A stretch of DNA of 64,000 nt from Gigaspora rosea (taxonomy: Eukaryota > Glomeromycota > Glomeromycetes > Diversisporales > Gigasporaceae). The notes under the pieces were generated by a model that was not told where the DNA came from, searched no databases, and was given only the letters and a program-made list of their open reading frames with translations. Shown one piece after another: positions 45,396 through 57,309 of the stretch; the first letter of the stretch is position 1; every line of letters begins with the position of its first letter. The stretch covers positions 1-64,000 of the forward strand of contig QKWP01001219.1 in NCBI GenBank assembly GCA_003550325.1. The letters run 5' to 3'. The translations under genes and the position numbers were made by a program.

Positions 45396-47743
45396 AATTG
45401 GATAAATATAATAAAATTTTGGTTGAGTAGGTATGGGCATAAGAAGTTATATAAGAAAGAAAGAGTAGGAAGTTGTTCTTCTTCTTTTTGTCTTTACTGC
45501 TAGCTTATTGTAAGTTTAGCTTGTTGTTAGTAGATTGTTTGCTAATCAAAACTTTTGTTACAACATATAGTCAAATTCTATAATTTTCAATATGCTTTTC
45601 TTTAATATCATATTAGTAATTGTTAAAAGTTTATTCTATTTTTTTTTTTGTAGTCTAACACCAATTTTGTTGTAATATATTATAAATTACTAAAAATTGG
45701 CTTTTGATTTTATTGTTATTATCCAAGTTTAATATTTCTTTATTCCAAAATCTTACTTGATGATTAATAGAATTGATAGTAGGCTATTTGTTAGTATTGG
45801 ATCAATGCATCTCATAACTAATCTAATATAACAATCAGGTGTCCCAGCATAAAACTCTAACTAATTTATTCTATCTGATATGATTATATTCACCAATAAT
45901 TTTATTAGTGCCTTTAATCTTCATAACTACAACAAGATCAGAATTTTTTATCAATCTTTAAAGCAATTTCAAACATATTGCTTTGTTAATAACTTTCAAA
46001 AATAGTTTTGTTGATCTGTGTAGTAATTAGATTTAAAATCATATGAGATAGAAGAATTATAGCTAATATTGGTTTATTTGGAATTATATATTTTTTGATT
46101 TAATCTTTCCAAAGTTTTTTTTTAGGATTGGTTGATATATTTATAAAAATCATCATCAGAGATTTGAAAATAACAAATAAAAGGTAACCAATTTTTTAAA
46201 GTAGTTTTTAGTGTTAAAATATTTTCATTGGACCATTTTTTAGAATAGGATGATAAACCAGAATTTTGAGCAATATCTATTTGATAACATAATTCCAAAT
46301 TTTAACTTCTTTTATATAAATCATCTCATACAATCAATGAAATAATTGCATTTCCTTGAAGGTATACAAAATCTTCAGATTCATTTTTTGTGGAATACTT
46401 TACTACTATATCATCATACCATTCTTGTAAATTTAAAAGTTTGATATTTTTTTGAAAGTTTTTTAACAAATACAAGCAAAGTGTAAATGAAGCAATAAGC
46501 ATTTGATTCAATTAACAAAGTTTCAAGATGTTTAGCTAACTCTTTAAGAATAAGTTCATATGCAATAAGTATTAACTCAAAAATTAAATAATGCTTTAAG
46601 ATATTCTAATAAAGTTGATAATAATTTCAAACTGTTTTAATGAAACATTTTCAAATTAATCATTTTAATATTATTTTCATCTTTGTCAGCTGTTTTCAAT
46701 TTATTACAAAAATATAAAAATTGATGTTTCAAAATAGCTGAATGTGCTTGAAAACTTTGTTGTTGTAATATAAAGGTATACTACAATATTTGTTTATTTA
46801 AATAAATTTTTAATTGTTGATATTTAGGAGATTCTATTGCTTTGAATTTGCCAAGATACCAACTACCTGAATTGAATTTAATTTAATGTTAGATCTTATT
46901 CAAAGTAAAGTAACTTTGATATTTATTACTCAATCAAATTGGTGATGTTATTTTTTTGTAATTACATGATAATATAAACAAAGTTCATAATTGAACCAAA
47001 AATTCAATCCTGAATCTTGAATTGATTTGTTGATTCTGTACTTTTGTAAAGAGCCTTAATAGTTGAGTCAACTCATGACTTATTTGAGCTAAAAAAAAAA
47101 AAAATAGGAAGTAAGTATTAAGTTAAACTAATTACTAATATAAAAAGTAAACTAATACTTATTTATTAGCAAAGTTACTGTGTTATGACTTTAACCAAAC
47201 AATTTCTAATATTTCTTCTATGTAAATTTGTATAATCATCATACTTCTCTCTTTTTTTTTATAATCCACAGATAATTTTTCTTTTATTTATTTGTTACTA
47301 TGCATTTGGATAACTTATGATATTTGATTTACTTTTTTTATTCTAGACCAACATGAACCTGAATACTCTGGATATTTGCAATATTGTAAACTTATTAATA
47401 TGGGCCTTTTGCATTAGTTTGTAGCATTTTAACACTCTCCTAGCAGTGCCTTTTATTATTGCTTATGTTGCAGATTTTTGGCAAAAGGCTTTTATGCCAA
47501 CCTGGCTACTCTTTGTAGAAATTTTAAATTATAACAAATATTGATATTTATCCCACTACCTCTAATGGGCAATGATTTTATAGTAGTTTTCTTTGAGGCT
47601 TGATTTTCTCAATATCATTTCTATAAACTCTTTAAATTATTTAAAGTTCATCTTCACAATAATATTTTAATTTGCTTTTAGTATTTGAAGTAAGAAGTTC
47701 TAGAATCTCACAGTCAATATCAATTGTTATAGAGAGAAATAAA
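45396..47743 (-). pseudogene. Decayed coding remnant of an unidentified element
   Basis: On the minus strand, protein-like text can be followed with frame changes and many stops from about 47400 to 45600. Examples are LQQQSFQAHSAILKHQFL and NKLKTADKDENN (about 46760-46670), LILKELAKHLETLL (about 46560-46520), and the only open piece, 46511-46326, with LNLQEWYDDIVVKYS. Later come NWLPFICYFQISDDDFYKY and PDCYIRLVMRCIDP (about 45830). No RT, integrase or DDE motif recognised. It sits between the two R repeats, so it may be the body of the same element. Confidence 0.4.
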
Positions 47744-48201
47744 CAACATTTATTTATAGGATGCAAATGACAACAAGAAGGCAGTTCACTAGAGGTGTGT
47801 AACTTGGTGATTTAACCCAATTTGTATAAAAAATAGCTTATTGTCCGGAGCATAGCGGAAAACTCTATATTTTTACGACAACAAGTGATAAATTAGTGTC
47901 ACTTGATTTTGTCTGACTGGCCCTTCTGTGTTTATGATTGGCTGAATATGCTGTATGATATTAAACTATGATCCCTTTTTTTCAATACAGCAATCGCATA
48001 TACTTAGTTCCTATTTTTTTGCACATACCAGTTTTTATTTTATGTTTATTTTTTTTTGCACAATACCAATTTCTTCTACTTTTAACAAAGTTATAAGTGC
48101 TTCTCTACTTCCTCAGTATCATAGAAGTAAGCCTAATTAATTATATAAATAAAATTATAAATATCTGTTGAAAAATTAATATTAATAGTAGCTCTGGACT
48201 T

Positions 48202-49381
48202 TGTGAAGGGCAAGACTATCGGGTTATATGCTAAACACAACTAACAACACCACTAACTATCTAAACAAATGTTCTATAAGCGTGCAAGACTCTAGATCCT
48301 CGATTTGGCAGGCAGAAAGAGGCGTGGAAGATTTGGTCCAGGTCTCAAAAGTCTTGCGGGTCTTGCTGCGGCTTAGATAACGAAGATAAGTATTCATTTT
48401 CTTATTGTGTATAGCCGTCTTGAAGTGGCTTTAATCCCACTTTTATATCTGTTTCTTTAATCTAGGGGTATAAGGTTATTGGTTAAATATATTTAACGAT
48501 TGGCAAGCCGATATTGATGTAGTTGATTAATCAATCAATATCGGAGATTGATTATTTGATATATCCGATAATCAAAAGGGGTAATCGATTAATGTATATA
48601 TATATATCAGGTGATTAACTGGGTCTTTCTTTCTCTAACTGGGTACTGGGTTATAAATGAAACTAGGTTCAAAACACAGGTTACGTAGTAACAACTAAAC
48701 GATACAACTTTAACAAAGGTAACAAAGTGTTACAGGGTAAGTGTAATAAGCGATTATAACAATGGGTTTAACAACAAAGAAAACTTCTTATCACTTCTAC
48801 TCTTATTTCGAAGGTTAAAACTCAAGTACATCTGAGTTATTCAAATTTGAACTCTATATATTGTGAGTTGAAAGTTATCTTTATTGAAGCGCAAAAAGGA
48901 GGGTCTTATATACTTTTTACCCTCTTAATAAATACATTGTTTTTAGACTATCTATACCAACTCTATTGAATCTTTCTTTATCATACGATTTCATGACCTC
49001 ATTTCTTTGAGGCAGAAGGTAGAGGCAGCTTTTCCAAGCCTCGAGCCGTAAGTGTTGGAGAAAACATCTTCGCCTTATCACTATAATTCCTCCTTCAATT
49101 CGCCGTTAACCCACCGTGTGTCTATACTATGTCGTGAGCGAAACTATAACTAGGCTAAGTACATTGTTTACAAAAAGGGTATAAACAAACATTAACAGCT
49201 AAATGCCAAGGGCATAAACTAGTTTCATCTACGTGGGCTAAGCTAACATGTGTGAATCTATTATTTACTAAAGGGAAAATAAACAAACATGAGCAGCGAA
49301 ATGCCAAGTGCATAAACTGGATTGTGGCCCTGGCATGCGCAGTTACCATGTGCTCATGCTGGAAATCACTGCGGCGTTACA
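48202..49381. mobile_element. LTR-like 1.18-kb segment
   Basis: Starts tgtgaagggc and ends cggcgttaca, i.e. TG...CA. It is less AT-rich than its surroundings and sharply bounded. An internal ~101-bp duplication is present (aaacaaacat..ca/agc.. aaatgccaag.gcataaac at about 49180 and 49280). No ORF of significance, which fits a solo LTR. No 5-bp target duplication is visible because the right side restarts 160 bp upstream in the host repeat and carries an N. Confidence 0.5.
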
Positions 49382-49382
49382 T

Positions 49383-49383
49383 N
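49383..49383. other. Ambiguous base N (only one in the window)
   Basis: acatntgttta. It sits exactly at the junction between the LTR-like segment and the duplicated part of the host repeat, pointing to a gap, low-quality join or collapsed repeat in the assembly. Confidence 0.95.
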
Positions 49384-49858
49384 TGTTTATTTTTTTTTGC
49401 ACAATACCAATTTCTTCTACTTTTAACAAAGTTATAAGTGCTTCTCTACTTCCTCAGTATCATAGAAGTAAGCCTAATCAATTATATAAATAAAATTATA
49501 AATATCTGTTGAAAAATTAATATTAATAGTAGCTTTGGACTTACAATGCTGCGCATTTTTTAGTGTATTAATGTAGTCTAAGTTTATTATATTCTTTATT
49601 TAATTTAACTATTGATAATCTAAAGATTGTTTTTAAGAAGAGCAAACCAACTTTCTTTTTATACTTTCTGAATATTAAAGAAACTGTGAAGCTTTAATTA
49701 TATATTATTTTATCTCATCTGACTTAAACATATCATGTGTATCAAGTGATAAGTGGTATGATTTCTAAATCACTCTACTGTAAGCTAAGCTCTATACAAC
49801 GAGATTATGCATAATCAATTATGCATAATCGGATGTTACATGAAATGTGACATTTTAT

Positions 49859-50092
49859 TTTAGATACTTAGATTAACAAACATTCTCTATACTTATGCCC
49901 TGAATTATCACAAATAAAATGATATTAAATATTAATATTCATGAGCATGAATGGCCTATTTTTAAGTAATCAAATATTCATGAATGTAACAGCTTATTTA
50001 AATTAACATGTTTCTTATACTTACACACTAATTGTTGCAAATAAATTGAAATTAATAGCAAATATTTATGGACATGAATCATTTACGAATAA
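49859..50092. repeat. Degenerate ~100-bp repeats left of the hAT-like element
   Basis: Units with agatacttagattaacaaac, attctctatacttatgcc and atgaatggcctattt. The same family continues after the hAT-like element at 51375. Confidence 0.6.
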
Positions 50093-50100
50093 CTAATTAT

Positions 50101-51366
50101 TAGTGTTAGGATCCGCTAGATTTTTTATCCGGATTATCCGGATAATATAGATAACGGATAATGATTTTGTTCAACAGATAATTTATCCGGATAATTACTT
50201 TAATTTCAGATAATTATCTATAGATAATCTGTATTAATATATATAGTGAAACGGTGAAATGGTGAAATTGATCAAATGTTAATAAAACATTCATTTATTA
50301 ATAGTTATTATCTGTTATATGCATTTTTAATTCATCAATAAATGTACGTCAATTCATTTCAATTACTATTTCATTTTGGCATTGATATTATAACAATTCC
50401 ATTCATATGGTTCATGCCAGATGATTTTCGATAATAATTGGACACTTTCTTTCCAAATTGACTCCATTTTGAATCTCGTATATATATTTATTAATCGTCA
50501 TCGCTATTTTCAAATTGCAGGCTGTGAGAATATTTATACGTGCGATGTACGAACTGTAATTGTTTAATTGCTTGCTTGGAAAGCATGAGTGTTTGTATGA
50601 ATTTAATATGTATTAGCGTACTATGTTAGATGAACTTGGAAAATCAGATTGCAATCACTATTAGCAATTAAACGACGACTATGAGAATGAATAACAGAAT
50701 CAGATAAAAGTTAGACTAACAATTTTATGGGACAGGAGCAAGTGTTACAACGGATGTGTCTATATGTATTCACATCCTTACTTCGATATATGCATTTATC
50801 TAATAAGATGCAAGATTTTGCATATGAACGCCATTTAAATTGCAATATAGCTATACACTACGTGACATCTTCAATATCACTCCTTGAAGCTTTCATACTA
50901 GATATAGAATTTGTATCAGCATTTATCACGAGTATAAGTTGTTATTGGAGCAAAATTCCGGAACAACCCAGGTAATTTTCCAGTTAAAGATAGTGTGTGT
51001 TGAGATTTCAAGAAATATATAATAACCTGGAGCCAAGTTATTACTTAAAACCCAGGTTGCTCCATATATGGAATGATTTGGAGCAATCCTGTGTTGCTCC
51101 ATACGGATTATCTTGCGTGTGTTAAAACTAGCGCATCTACAATTTCGCAAGTATTGGTTTAATCGTTAAAATGTATGACACAATTTTGCAATACACAAAA
51201 TTTATATTATAGGTTTACCTAATACGAAATATATGTCTAATAATCAACAGATAATCTAGATAGTTATCCGGATAATGGAATTATGAACAGATATAGATAA
51301 CAGATAATGTTTTCTTTCAACAGATAATTATCTTTAGATAAACAGATTATCTAGATCCGAACACTA
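50101..51366. mobile_element. 1266-bp hAT-like element
   Basis: The termini tagtgttaggatcc and ggatccgaacacta-like (inverted: tagtgttcggatct) are flanked by a perfect 8-bp duplication ctaattat (50093-50100 and 51367-51374). Subterminal regions contain several copies of attatccggataat and cagataat motifs, typical of hAT transposase-binding regions (family knowledge). The interior has an 82-codon ORF (50727-50975) with no recognisable domain. A small inverted structure near 50945-51090 (aacccaggt ... acccaggttgctcc) may be a nested insertion. Non-autonomous. Confidence 0.9.
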
Positions 51367-51374
51367 CTAATTAT

Positions 51375-52090
51375 AAATTAATAAGATATTTAAATTGATA
51401 AATGTTATTTATGCTAACAACTTAAAATAAAATCAAATTGTAAGAAGGTAAGTAACATATTTTATACTTAGATAATAATAAGTGTTCCTTATACTTACAC
51501 ACCAACTTATCGTGGATAAAATAAAATTAAATAAAAATCCATAGGACAAATAGATTATTTTAGATGCTTAAATTTAAAATATTCTTTACACTTACGGCCT
51601 AAAATAAAATTAAATCTATAGTAAATATCCATAAAAATGTTTAGGTACTTGAATTAACGAACTTCTTTATTCTTACGCATTAAATTATCATGAAAATGAA
51701 TAGCATAAATATTTGAATTAAATTTTTTCACTATACTTACGACCAAAATAAAATTAAATAGATACTTAGATTAATAATGTTTCTTATACTTACGCACCAA
51801 CTTATCGTAAATAAAATGAAATTAAATAAATGTCCATAGACACGAATTGCTTATTTTAAATACCTATGTTCTTTACTCACGATCTAAAATAAAATTAATA
51901 GTAAATATTCATGAAAATGAATAGCTTATTTAGATACTTTAGATTAACAGACGTTCTTGATACTTACACGCTAAATTATCGTGAATAAAATGAAATTAAA
52001 TAGTAAATATTTATGGACATGAATAGCCTGTTTTAAATACTTAAAGTTGAAACACTTAAATATATATTTTTTATTGCGTACCTATTTTTT
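51375..52090. repeat. ~100-bp AT-rich tandem repeats, best-preserved block
   Basis: About seven units: gaatagcttattttagatact, ttagattaacaaacgttctt, tatacttacgcactaaatta, tcgtgaataaaatgaaatta, aatagtaaatattcatg. Two neighbouring units around 51925-52030 are about 102 bp apart. Other blocks of the same family lie at 25200, 36480, 40080, 41016 and 49859. Confidence 0.75.
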
Positions 52091-52295
52091 TTTAATAAAG
52101 TTTATTGAATACTTAAACTTTTTTGATTCCAAGTGATTGCGTTCTAGAGTTGTTTCAAGTAAACATTCTTAGTTACTAGCATTAAAAATATAGCTTTTAG
52201 GGTAGAACTTTTTAATACGTCCATAAATATAAGTTCGTACACGCATAATGGTGCGCCACATACTATCACATGATAGTGAAAAAGTGACAGCGATA

Positions 52296-52659
52296 GGGTG
52301 TCCAGGATTATGCGATGCGCGAATTGGGGACAATTATACAGTGGATGCGAAATAAATTTGAAATTATGCGAAGGAAATAAGCGATTATGTGATTTAACCT
52401 TTCAATATATATAAGCTGCCGTCGATAAAAAAAAAAAAGGCAGATTTATAGTTAAGGTGCCCGAATTATGCTTTAACTGATGCAATGAATGAATAAATGT
52501 TAAATAATTAAATCGATTATATGATTTTTAAACCTCTTCAAATATCCTTTATTTATTCATTTTAAATAAAATGCGCATGATATCGCATGATAAAAAATTT
52601 TTTAATTTTTAAATGGCTGATTATGCGCATAATGCCGCATCGCATAATCCAGGACACTC
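52296..52659. mobile_element. 364-bp MITE with GGGTGTCC termini
   Basis: The left end gggtgtccaggattatgcga and the right end tcgcataatccaggacactc are inverted copies over about 25 bp. TA at 52294-52295 and 52660-52661. The interior has further gcgattatgtgattt / aaatcgattatatgattt words. Non-coding. Confidence 0.85.
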
Positions 52660-52747
52660 TAAGTGACGTAACGGTTCGTAACGGTGATATCTCTAATAAT
52701 AAAGTCAAGTTAATTGAAGTTCCATGTGGCACATCCAGTTGAGTGAT

Positions 52748-52920
52748 TATCAATCCGGGCAACCCGCTTAAGAATTCTAAATTCGGCTGCCTCGATTCTG
52801 TATCAGGACAGCCGGATTCTAAATTGTAATCAAATTATCAATCCGGGCAACCCGCTTAAGAATTCTAAATTCGGCTACCCCGATTCTGAATCAGGACAAC
52901 CGGATTCTAAATTGGGCGGA
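52748..52920. repeat. 91-bp tandem duplication
   Basis: tatcaatccgggcaacccgc begins at 52748 and 52839. Each unit contains a small dyad, cggctgcctcgattctg against caggacagccggattc. Confidence 0.85.
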
Positions 52921-52929
52921 TTCTACAAC

Positions 52930-53574
52930 ATATATACTATTCTTTTCATAATAAGTATAATAATTTACAATAAATAATTAAGTTTCGTAATACATTATTA
53001 AACTAGATTCAAGATACGCAAACATTTCTAACCACTACTACTATAGACGTTGTACTGTATTCATAAGCTATACTTATAATCTAAATAAATATAACAAAAA
53101 AATTAAAGTACAGTTTAGAATGTAGTTCGAAATAGTATTTTTTATTAGGCAGCAAAACTAGTGGAAATAAAATCTTGCAACTTCACTCACAATTGCTTAG
53201 GTCGCTGAACTACCTTCCAACCTTTTAAAATCTTTGCTTCTCATCTAGATCTTGAAACTTCTGTATCCCACCATATCCCAAGTTAAAAACCAGTAAAACC
53301 CAAGGTAAAATACTAATGACTCAAGTTGATTCTACATTACATATTACAAAAAAATTTCTCATATGGCATAATGATTTTTACTTATAAAAGTACTTTAAAA
53401 ATTACAGCTGACTGTATAAAAAAAAATCGTCACCAATTATATTTAGTTTAATTTTAGCCAATCAAAACGAACTTCTGCTATGCTTTGACATGAATCATCT
53501 ATATATACAGTATAATTTTATACAATACAAGTATTGTGGGCGCCACTGGCGCTCTTTTCAAAGACACGAACTGC
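52930..53574. other. AT-rich spacer without recognised features
   Basis: No ORF, no clear repeat. Ends in a short GC-rich palindromic string, gggcgccactggcgctc, just before the 385-bp satellite. Confidence 0.4.
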
Positions 53575-55160
53575 CCATAAAGAACGAAGCTTAATTTTTT
53601 AAATTTCTGCTACAGGACTCAATATTCCTGTAATGACGGAAAGGTGAATTATTTTGCGAATTATCGTAATTTCTATTGTGAATTACTATAAAAAATTCTT
53701 TTACAAACCTACTCAACGGATAATACATTTGGAGTTTGATTAAATTATTGTAGTTTAATCATAAATTACTGTTAAAAATTCTCATATTAAACTTGCGCGC
53801 TATTCTTTTCTAATAATCACAATGCGGTGTTAGGGTTTAGTTATTTCGTGTTGGAAATTATTATGCTTTCTATCATGTGCTGCTGTTGCAAACCGTACTA
53901 TTCTAGCGATGCACAGTATGTGGCTCACTAAAGCATGTTATTAACGTTATCCACACCTCAGCTAATCTAATTTCAAAGATCAAAGTGTCCATAACAAATG
54001 AAACTTGATTTTTTAAATTCAGCTACAAAAAGGTGAATTATTTGTATCAGAATTATTGAGAATTATCGTAATTTTTATCGTGAATTACTATAAAAAATTC
54101 TGTTACAAACCTGCTCGACGGATAATACATTTTGAGTTTGATTAAATTATTGTAGCTTAATTATAAATTACTGTTAAAAATTCTCATATTAAACTTGCAC
54201 GCTATTCTATTCTAATAATCACAATGCGGGTTAGGGTTTAGTTAGTTCGTGTTGGAATTATTATGGTTTCTATCATGTGTTGCTGTTACAAACCTTACTA
54301 TTAGCGACAGTATGTGGCTCATTAACACATGTTATTAACGTTATCCACACCTCAATCTAATTTCAAAGATTCAAAGTGTCCATAGCAAATGAAACTCAAT
54401 TTTTTAAATTCAGCTACAAAAAGGTGAATTATTTTTATCAGAATTATCGTAATTTCTACCGTGAATTACTATAAAAAATTTTGCTACAAACCTACTTGAC
54501 GGATAATACATTATGAGTTTGATTAAATTATTGTAGTTTAATCATAAATTACTGATAAAAATTCGCATATTAAACTTGCACGCTATTCTAATAATCACAA
54601 TATGGAGTTAGGTTTTAGTTTGTTCGTGTTAGAATTATTATGGTTTCTATCATGTGCTGTTATTACAAACCATTACTTTTTGGCGATACACAGTATGTGA
54701 TTCACCAGCGCATATTATTAACATTATCCTCAGTTAATCTAATTTCAAAGATTCAAAGTGTCCATAACAAATGAAACTCGATTTTTTAAATTCTTCGACA
54801 AAAAGGTGAATTATTTTGTATTATAATTACTGTATTTCTATTGTGAATTTTACTATAAAATATTCTGTTACAAACCTACTCAACGGATAATGCATTTTAA
54901 GATTGAATTTGATTAAATTATTGTAGTTTCTATTATGAATATAAAACTTGCATGCTATCCTAATAATCACAATATGGGGTTAGGGTTGAGTTAGTTCGTG
55001 TTGGAATTATTATGGTTCCTATTATATGCCACTTTTGTAAACCTTACTTTTTGGCGATACACAGTATGTGACTCGATAACGCATGTTATTAACGTTATCC
55101 ACATCTCAGTTAATCCAATTACAAGGAGACATAACGAACGAAACTCGATTTTTTAATAAA
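53575..55160. repeat. ~385-bp satellite, four monomers
   Basis: aaggtgaattatt recurs at 53641, 54030, 54421 and 54803 (periods 389, 391, 382). Each unit contains gaattactataaaaaattct, gataatacattttgagtttg, gttagggtttagtt, cagtatgtggctca, gttattaacgttatccacac and caaagtgtccata. Divergence between monomers is moderate. Decayed fragments continue to about 55360. Confidence 0.9.
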
Positions 55161-55439
55161 ACAAATAAACTGACAACTGATTCATTTATTTATTTATTAT
55201 TAAAAAAAATTATACTATGAATTATTCCCACGTTATTTGATTACTGCATTTCAATCACACGAATTACGTAAATATGATGAATTATTACGATATTAGCTAT
55301 TCATAATAATGATAATTATAATCCTTAAAAAGTTAGCTAATTTAATTTCAAGAGTTTATGCACATATATGCAAGATTGGCCAATCGTATCTCATAAAGGG
55401 GACATTTGCATATGGGCATTATTTTATAATATTAGGAAT

Positions 55440-55840
55440 GATACTCTCTATAAAAAACACACTGCATAATTAATGAACATTTTATTCTAAAAATCTTTAA
55501 AGGCTATTTTCTTAAATATTTATTTGTTATCCATATTGTACAATTTAAACATATGTGCTATACATAGTATGTACATATGTATATAAATACATATATATAT
55601 ATATATTTATGCAGAATTTGTCATGATTAAATTATATATTATCAAATTGATGAACATTTTATATAATTTATTGTTCTTATTAATAAATCTAGAACATAAA
55701 AATTTTATAAATGTTCTCTTAGAGAACATTTCAAGAGGATAAAATGTTCTCAAATAAGAGAACCTTTTCTAAATATCAAGGTTCTTAAAAAAACTCAAAT
55801 GTTCATTGAGAACCATGAGAACATTGAATTTTAAACACTG
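55440..55840. mobile_element. Partial second copy of the hAT-like element (inverted)
   Basis: The reverse complement of 55840-55440 follows 13616 to about 14000 closely: cagtgtttaaaattcaatg, then tcaatgaacatttgag, then aacattttatcc, then actatgtatagcacatatg. The other terminus is missing, and similarity stops near a shared cagtgtgtttttt-like stretch. Confidence 0.85.
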
Positions 55841-55849
55841 CATATACCC

Positions 55850-56870
55850 ATATAACATTTCGTGTAAATCAACTAACCGGAGTCGTGTAATTTTGTTTAT
55901 ACGGATTAGCCTGAAAAGACAAAAAAACAAAAAAAAACGCAACATAAAAACAGCAGTCTAAACCATCTTGGACCAATAATAAAAAAATGCCGGGAAGGCA
56001 ATTTACTTACTTATGTTGGTCCTAACCTTAAACTGACCCTAATGCTCTGATACTAATTTTAACTAAAATTTCAAAAAATCATGTGGGTACATGGCTTTAG
56101 CCATACCCTTTATTTGGATATTTGATTGGATAATTGGTTATAATTTATCGACTATGACCAGTTATTTGACCATATGACTGATCACGACCAACTATTTATA
56201 AGCGGTTAACAGTAATTACAGACCAGCGACTGACAATGACCGACCGAACCCATCCCTAATCTAGGTTATTGAAAAAAAATTAATAGCACTGTACAAAATT
56301 TTTTTTAGAAGTAGATAAAGCGATTTTTAAACCATGCTGACAATGTTTTAAAATGTAACAAACGTTAATACATGAAAGTAGAATTAGTAATAAGTGTTAA
56401 AACTTTATATACGTATATATGTAAAGATTACTACGGGGCTCTAACGGGTCTTATCATGACGAGCTCTAAGTACAATAAAATATAGTTCCTTAAATATTAT
56501 ATTAATTTGATATAAAAAGCATAATTGGCATTTAAAAATATATATGTAGACTCTTTTTCTTCTTTATTCTTTTGTTAAAGTGAGAAGCAGTAAAGATTTA
56601 TTTATGAATATAATGAATTTAATTGGTCGATTGTCACATGTTGCACAAATGTCCAATCATAACATTCGACCAATCATGAGAAAGTATTCTATATGTTTGT
56701 ACATCAATTTATGTTTGTACATCAATTGCACTGATGTATGTTACAATGTCGCAATAAAGTTTAATATTTAGCATCGTTAGCTAGAGAACCCAAATCACAA
56801 TACATGTCACGTGTTTGCAATGCTTTTCGATTTTTTTTAGTGAAACGTTACATTCCCAAAAAGTATAAAT
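55850..56870. other. Spacer without recognised genes
   Basis: Only short dyads are seen, for example ttggaccaa ... ttggtccta (about 55975-56030). The 63-codon ORF at 56580-56771 has no recognisable domain and is not supported. Confidence 0.4.
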
Positions 56871-56878
56871 CAGTGCGG

Positions 56879-57194
56879 GTAACACAAACCAAAAAAGGGA
56901 ATCCGATTTTGTAAATAAACTAAGTGTGCGAGATGAAATTTAGGGCTAGGGCCTTAACGTTAGAGGTTATAGGGTTGGAGTGATGCTTGATATAAGTAAA
57001 ATTTCATCCCCGTCATTTTTAATTAGTGCACCAAGATCGATTTAACCATTAGTTTTTGCGTATTTTCGCTTTTTTCTTCTTTTATGCGTGTTCGAATTCT
57101 TCGTCGGGCTGATCCGGAATAGTCAAAATTTGCACTCTCCGATTGGCTATTTCCTCTCCAGGAGCTTGTATTACCCGCGCAAATAAGTGGATGC
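56879..57194. repeat. Dispersed ~300-bp repeat, copy 2
   Basis: Same order and orientation as 20474-20769, with small insertions (for example attcttcgtcgggctg). It carries gggctagggcc where copy 1 has gggttagggcc. The minus-strand peptide HPLICAGNTSSWRGNSQSES is conserved here too. Confidence 0.75.
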
Positions 57195-57309
57195 GGCAGA
57201 CCCCTATATGAGTTCTGTTTTACCACTGGAAAAACTCTTTGATCCACACTACATGGCGATGCTACGCTACACAGATCACCACCCACCTTGTGTCTCTGAG
57301 GTACGATAA

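Larger units (their letters stand above)
47841..49558. mobile_element. Dispersed ~375-bp repeat (TTGTCCRGAGC family), copy 2, interrupted
   Basis: 47841-48201 and 49384-49558 together cover the family seen at 24818-25195. However, a ~160-bp part (about 48042-48201 and 49384-49544) is present twice with only a few differences, on either side of a 1.18-kb foreign segment. The insertion site in repeat R is TTA or TA. Confidence 0.75.
47744..49858. repeat. ~400-bp direct repeat R, copy 2 (split by two insertions)
   Basis: Left part 47744-47840 and right part about 49559-49858 align with copy 1 at 43916-45136. The two parts are separated by the TTGTCCGG-type repeat, which itself contains an LTR-like segment. 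Copy 1 reads straight through the first insertion point (aaaatagcttatgtatta), giving an empty site. Confidence 0.65.

Noticed and set aside
43916..49858. Definite LTR retrotransposon with R repeats as LTRs
   Set aside because: TG...CA-like ends exist, but there is no matching target duplication, no primer-binding site, no polypurine tract and no recognisable pol. Kept only as a possibility.
50727..50975. 82-codon ORF in the hAT-like element as a transposase remnant
   Set aside because: No hAT dimerisation-domain motif, BED zinc finger or catalytic motif is readable.
57080..57200. tRNA gene (gttcgaattc resembles a B box)
   Set aside because: No A box at the right distance and no cloverleaf could be folded by eye.
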